A DNA stretch of 27,844 nt. Source: JAKQHY01 sp034429475 (lineage in GTDB: Bacteria; Chloroflexota; Anaerolineae; B4-G1; SLSP01). How positions within the stretch are numbered: the first letter of the stretch is position 1; every line of letters starts with the position of its first letter. The translations under genes and the position numbers were made by a program. Shown here one piece after another: positions 25,401 through 27,844 of the stretch. The stretch spans positions 1 to 27,844 of the forward strand of contig DAOUGD010000209.1 of assembly GCA_034429475.1 (NCBI GenBank). The letters run 5' to 3'. The notes under the pieces were generated by a model, which did not search any database, was not told the origin of the DNA, and saw nothing but the letters and a program-made list of their open reading frames with translations.

Positions 25401-26010
25401 AAGATGGCACAGCGTCGGCCCCCGGCGCGGCAAGACCGGATAACCAATCTGGAAGGGGTGCTTCGGTCGCTGAAGGGGTGGGGCCAGCCGGTTGAGCCAG
25501 CCTGGACGCAGCGGCGGGTGGTTCAACCGGCAGCGGCGCCTCTTGGGCCAACGCGGTCAACCAATCGGGCAATTCCGCCGATGATGAAGCGGCGGTCGGG
25601 GCCGGGGCGTCTGCCGGTTCGCCTTCCCCCAATCCAGAAAGCCAATCAGGAAGGGCGACGTCTCCGGCGGCTTCAGTCTGGGAAGAGGCAGGCCCGGCGT
25701 CGCTCAGTTCCAATAACCAATTCGGTAGTTCGGTGTCGGCGGGGGCGGCTTCTGCGGAGCGCGTCGGCAGGGAAATGCTCTTCAATCCCGCTGCGGCATG
25801 TTCGGCGCCCTCCGGCATGGGGGGTGGCGGTTTCAATCCGGTCGTTGGCATCAACCGGGCGTGGCATTTGTCACAGAAAACGTTGCCCACGGGGTTCATA
25901 GCGCCGCAATTCGGGCAGCGAATTTCCGTGTGCTGCAAAGCAGCGCCACATTCGTTGCAGAAACGGCTGTTATCTCGATTCAGCGTACCACATTTTGAAC
26001 AGCGAATCAT
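22402..26010 (-). CDS. Zinc-ribbon membrane protein with 29 Pro-Asp-Trp-Leu type motifs
   Basis: The 1202-aa protein starts with two zinc ribbons (C4-x2-C7 with C18-x2-C21; C32-x2-C35 with C46-x2-C49). Residues about 96-865 contain 29 spaced copies of a Trp-centred motif, consensus (L/I/Q)-P-D-W-L-(S/A)-(G/A/E)-L, in acidic, Pro/Ala/Glu-rich linkers that look disordered. A basic region (about 925-950) precedes a TM helix (about 954-970), a 210-aa alpha/beta domain (about 971-1180) and a second TM helix (about 1181-1196) ending in RKKGAR. Predicted topology: ribbons and motif array inside, alpha/beta domain outside. The array looks like a multivalent docking scaffold. Its partners are unknown. 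It lies mid-operon between two multi-TM genes. Confidence 0.85.
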   Translation of the reverse strand: MIRCSKCGTLNRDNSRFCNECGAALQHTEIRCPNCGAMNPVGNVFCDKCHARLMPTTGLKPPPPMPEGAEHAAAGLKSISLPTRSAEAAPADTELPNWLLELSDAGPASSQTEAAGDVALPDWLSGLGEGEPADAPAPTAASSSAELPDWLTALAQEAPLPVEPPAAASRLAQPAGPTPSATEAPLPDWLSGLAAPGADAVPSSLADWLSAPEEETPTETAPAAPRPDWMSEWGETELESPAEVAQPDWLRDLIAPEPAPPARKPAQPPAPTLPESGLPDWLSSFSTTESDAEEAETTAPSDWLSGLVPAEPAEEPEAGPDWLRGIVEEEPAEAPAQPDWLSGLITAEPEESAEPEWSRGVAAEEPAEASAQRDWLSGLMFTEPVEEEVLELDWAHGVTDEEPAEAETSQPGWAADFGVTEPAEEEALELDWAHGISEEEPAEEEPSVSPPRAFAGFIEEAMVEAVGGVSQVDTAPARPLPDWLNAITDPSAPPPSARSSEIPAWLLRHADPTAPPAALGLAPLPNWLLLNVEAPSAVPAQSKPPSAPPPMAPGAPAPARPDWLSELGVEEEAAAAAETPAAPTLPDWISGLGAEEEATEKPAAPEGGEPEEVELPDWLAGAAEVEEVREGLPDWLAAAEGPEEARPAAIFEEEAPEPAAELPDWLGGAAPSAPPAPPAAVFTEAPEVAEIPDWLKAVESAEPSPAEKAPGRLAARRLREAAPKATPSEAALPDWLANIAEEAPAAPPAAPAFVPGVLESGITKPPAPPREEVAPPEEAPSWLDALVSAEEEAPPVTEIPLGDDLARANVPTWLQQLRPSGTGPLPPLPPEIAGILGEKAPEVEAASGLARAEIPEWVQQLRPTVTSTGEVVSEKYLGPAEESGPLAGLAGVIIPLTAVDIPPDFVPVPLPQPSEAIVQQAQLWQQLLEQPRGKARPVTQQRGRPGLGARLLRMGVMLLLLAAAAVGLLWSDESLGQAPPPAARPGVKLLHDSVRNLQPGDTVILTVDYGPAEAVEMQPIAETLLDQLAERQVNVIAVSTLPEGAGMIQALLASRAMTNALPAAESVYRVGADSGIADLLNRGEALGADMVLVVAARLEPMRGWIEQNAAARRPLPLAVSVNAANGAFIMPYFETRGLNGWLVGITDLATYRQIAYQGEFAQLGTLDLARVLNAMVLTHWAAAGLLFFGLLYAVAARKKGAR

Positions 26011-26019
26011 ACCTTAAAC

Positions 26020-26628
26020 TCACTCGTCACTGTGCGGCCGGTCGGTTCCCAGGATGAGGCGCAGACCGGTCAGGGTGATTCCCAGGGCCACGCCGATAGC
26101 CAGCCCGCGGGTGCCAGACATCGCCAGGGTGTTCAACAATTGCAGGGCGGATTGCAGCAGCGGCGGATAAATATAAGGGACCGCTACAAATAAGAACAGA
26201 ATAGTCAGACCGATAAAAACCAGTGTGCCGGCGTTGTGGCGCGTTTGCATAGCGCGCATTCCGGCCAACAGCAGGGCAACGCCAGTCAACGCCAGCAGCG
26301 CCGATTCGCCGGGAATCAGGATGGCGTGGAGGAAGTATTGCGACCATTCTCCCTCCGGGCCTTGCCACAGCACCAACACGAGGACGCCCAGGAGGGAAAA
26401 GATGACCAACAAGCTGCTGATTTTGTGCTTGCCGTCCTTGAGACGGCCCAGGTGAACCCGCAGCAAGTTGGTGGACGCGAGCAGCAGCGCAAACGCGCCG
26501 AGCACCATAGCCCAGCGGATCAGGATGAAGCGGATGTCGCTCAAGGGGCGGACGGGAACCAGGGTGCCCAGCAATACCAGAATGCCCGCCAACATGGCGA
26601 CGGCTGTAGGAAGGGTACGTTTGAACAT
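26020..26628 (-). CDS. Unknown integral membrane protein (about six TM)
   Basis: Not recognised. Hydrophobic segments lie at about 5-24, 34-52, 70-88, 108-124, 135-152 and 172-190, with a basic loop LGRLKDGKHKI (about 60-70). The protein is 202 aa. AAGGTGA (26636-26642) lies 7 bases before the ATG and overlaps the stop of the preceding gene, and the zinc-ribbon gene begins 9 bases downstream of its own stop. The spacing supports one operon. It could form a membrane complex with the zinc-ribbon protein. Confidence 0.75.
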   Translation of the reverse strand: MFKRTLPTAVAMLAGILVLLGTLVPVRPLSDIRFILIRWAMVLGAFALLLASTNLLRVHLGRLKDGKHKISSLLVIFSLLGVLVLVLWQGPEGEWSQYFLHAILIPGESALLALTGVALLLAGMRAMQTRHNAGTLVFIGLTILFLFVAVPYIYPPLLQSALQLLNTLAMSGTRGLAIGVALGITLTGLRLILGTDRPHSDE

Positions 26629-26635
26629 ACGCAGT

Positions 26636-27382
26636 TCACCTTAACAGGGATAACAGCGCGGCGACGAGCATACCGGCCAGCACCAGCCAACGCAGCGCCT
26701 CTTGCGCCCCTAAACTGGCCCAAGAGACGGAACGTTCTTTGACAAAGGCGCCGCCGGCGAACAATTCCTCTCCGATGACCAACTGCGCCTGGTCCAACAC
26801 CGGGTAGAGCGCGCCAATCCCCGCCAAGGACACGACGCCGCCCATCGAGGCGATGCCCCGCCGCCGGGCCGCTTCGGTCAAAAGGCTCACCTCCTGGTTG
26901 AAAGCGCCCAGCAGCACGTTGGCGCTGACCGGCGTATCGAAAAGTTGCGTCGCCGCCATGGCTGCGTAGGTGACGGGGGTGGGCGCGGCAAACTGCACCT
27001 GGGTCGGGCGGAACAGGTCGGGGGCGCCGATGCGCGCATAGGCGCGGCGCATCCAGTCGCTGGCGAGCAGGTGGAGGGTAGGATCGCCGGTGGTGATGAT
27101 CGGCGGCGTGTCGTAAGTCGCGGACAATTCCAACAGCGCGCGCACGCCTTCCAAAGCCGCGATCGAGGTCATCGCATCAGGAGTCGCCAGGCCGCCATTC
27201 CCCAGCGCCACGTGGATGGAGACGCCCTGTTCGGCGGCCCGGCCCACCTCACCGGCCAGCGCCGGGAATACCGGGAGAGGCCGAAAGGCGGGAGATTTGT
27301 CGCGGTACCGTATCCCGTAAAAAGCCAGAGCGATGGCGCCGACCAGCACCAGCCCCAGCGCAATGAGATGGGCACTATTCAT
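26636..27382 (-). CDS. Membrane-clamped alpha/beta domain protein (possibly DUF6754-like)
   Basis: A 248-aa protein. A TM segment (about 5-22), an alpha/beta domain (about 40-225; segments GVSIHVALGNGGLATPDAM, TPPIITTGDPTLHLLASDW, TPVSANVLLGAFNQEVSLL) and a C-terminal TM segment (about 228-247). The alpha/beta domain between two TM helices matches the layout of the C-terminal third of the zinc-ribbon protein. The DUF6754 name is from memory and uncertain. ATG 27382 overlaps the preceding stop (ATGA), with AAGGAG (27390-27395) 7 bases upstream; the longer frame is rejected. Confidence 0.72.
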   Translation of the reverse strand: MNSAHLIALGLVLVGAIALAFYGIRYRDKSPAFRPLPVFPALAGEVGRAAEQGVSIHVALGNGGLATPDAMTSIAALEGVRALLELSATYDTPPIITTGDPTLHLLASDWMRRAYARIGAPDLFRPTQVQFAAPTPVTYAAMAATQLFDTPVSANVLLGAFNQEVSLLTEAARRRGIASMGGVVSLAGIGALYPVLDQAQLVIGEELFAGGAFVKERSVSWASLGAQEALRWLVLAGMLVAALLSLLR

Positions 27383-27627
27383 GGGGTGACTCCTTCTGCC
27401 AGACGCTGCCGAAACTGTTGCAGCAGTTCCGGCTGTTCCAATATCGTAGCGAGTGAGGCCAGCCGTTGGCCCAGAAACGGCGTCAGCATCCATAAGCCCT
27501 GCGCGCCGACGAAGCCCCAGACTTGCAGCACGTCCAGGAGCGGGAGCGCCAGATCGGTCAATCCGCGACGTTCTATGGCGACGGCCCATTGGGTCATATC
27601 AGCGGTAGATAAGGATTCTGGTTCCAT
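27379..27627 (-). CDS. Small helical protein, first gene of the right operon
   Basis: Not recognised. The 82 aa form a mostly helical protein without charged linkers: segments TDLALPLLDVLQVWGFVGAQ and LWMLTPFLGQRLASLATILE are amphipathic or hydrophobic, and a short membrane association is possible. The stop overlaps the next start in ATGA (27379-27382), so the two are translationally coupled, which supports a real gene. AAAAGG lies about 10 bases before the ATG. Confidence 0.6.
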   Translation of the reverse strand: MEPESLSTADMTQWAVAIERRGLTDLALPLLDVLQVWGFVGAQGLWMLTPFLGQRLASLATILEQPELLQQFRQRLAEGVTP

Positions 27628-27649
27628 ATTTTACATACCTTTTACCACA

Positions 27650-27746
27650 ATTATTGTACTACGTTAAACCTTACGACGCAAACCAGCGAAAGGGTGCGTT
27701 TCACGTTTAGGGCAAGACCTTGTATGTTAAAAGCGAGTACAATAAT
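27650..27746. repeat. Paired AGTACAATAAT inverted repeats between divergent units
   Basis: AGTACAATAAT occurs on the plus strand at 27736-27746 and on the minus strand at 27650-27660, an 11-bp perfect inverted repeat separated by 75 bases. Similarity extends upstream of each copy (GTTAAAAGCG versus GTTTAACGT). Each copy contains TACAAT, so they may be matched -10 elements of divergent promoters or a shared operator. Confidence 0.5.
27653..27681 (-). promoter_or_regulatory. Candidate promoter of the right operon
   Basis: On the minus strand: TTGCGT (27676-27681), a 17-base spacer and TACAAT (27653-27658, 5/6 of -10 consensus). It lies about 26 bases upstream of ATG 27627. The -35 is weak (3/6). 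Confidence 0.4.
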
Positions 27747-27748
27747 GA

Positions 27749-27844
27749 TCTCACGGCAGATCGATAGACCTTAGGTAGTGAATACCGACTGTCAGCGCGG
27801 GTCGCCGTGAGAGAAAATCAACAGCCCGAACAGTTGCCCGGGAC
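27749..27844 (+). ncRNA. Possible structured RNA, truncated at window end
   Basis: TCTCACGGC (27749-27757) and GCCGTGAGA (27804-27812) form a 9-bp perfect stem around a 46-base loop that itself has a small GGTA-TACC hairpin (27774-27786). The left arm starts 6 bases after the plus-strand TACAAT, where a transcript would begin. No coding frame is apparent. It does not match RNase P RNA, tmRNA or SRP RNA signatures I know. It could also be a 5' leader or riboswitch of a gene beyond the edge. Confidence 0.35.

Noticed and set aside
23416..25725. CRISPR-like look of the recurring CCAATCCGG
   Set aside because: Spacing is irregular, the copies are short and all lie in one reading frame encoding the Pro-Asp-Trp-Leu motif.
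27383..27589. Longer start for the membrane-clamped alpha/beta protein
   Set aside because: The extension overlaps the 82-aa gene in another frame, is Arg/Gly-rich and unlike a protein start. ATG 27382 has AAGGAG and an ATGA overlap.
27720..27743. Full -35/-10 promoter for the divergent RNA (TTGTAT with TACAAT)
   Set aside because: The spacer is 12 bases, too short for sigma70, so only the -10-like element is used as evidence.

Overview
The window looks like a piece of a GC-rich chromosome from a Chloroflexota bacterium, probably of the Anaerolineae or a related class. This is inferred from gene content: Thr/Pro-stalked surface proteins, a zinc-ribbon protein with many Pro-Asp-Trp-Leu motifs, a MutL-type ASKHA protein in a gene string of membrane proteins, and dispersed palindromic repeats of kinds often seen in such genomes. 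No phage, transposase, CRISPR array, tRNA or rRNA was recognised. Codon usage looks even by eye, so I see no obvious island.

Left part (1-4643, plus strand): an RlmD/TrmA-type rRNA methyltransferase, an ABC-2 exporter pair (ATPase and permease, overlapping), a GNAT acetyltransferase that starts at TTG, and a PhzF-family protein. The short gaps between them hold two degenerate palindromic repeats and a 7-bp tandem repeat.

Signalling block (about 4644-10869, plus strand): behind a recognisable sigma70-type promoter lie three tightly spaced genes. They encode a soluble histidine kinase with a LacI/GalR-type sugar-binding domain in place of a membrane sensor, a membrane-anchored triple-PAS histidine kinase with a nearly duplicated kinase core, and a receiver-histidine kinase hybrid. 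Together they can be drawn as a phosphorelay, but no output regulator is present. mutY follows, tail to tail.

Envelope block (12029-18684): an exported L,D-transpeptidase (minus strand) is divergent from a 7-TM/GAF/coiled-coil kinase-like protein whose phosphoacceptor His is replaced by Asn. A LysM protein and an Asp-box lipoprotein follow, both with long Thr/Pro stalks.

Right part (27627 down to 18632, minus strand): eight closely spaced or overlapping genes that look like one operon. In order they encode an 82-aa protein, an alpha/beta domain held between two TM segments, a 6-TM protein, a 1202-aa zinc-ribbon membrane protein with 29 copies of a Trp-centred short motif, another 6-TM protein, a MutL-like ASKHA ATPase, a protein with barrel-sandwich and KOW-like regions, and a 95-aa protein. 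Only the folds of some are recognisable. This is the best candidate in the window for an undescribed system, possibly a membrane-bound, ATPase-driven assembly. The right edge carries the operon's promoter region and, divergently, the start of what may be a structured RNA.
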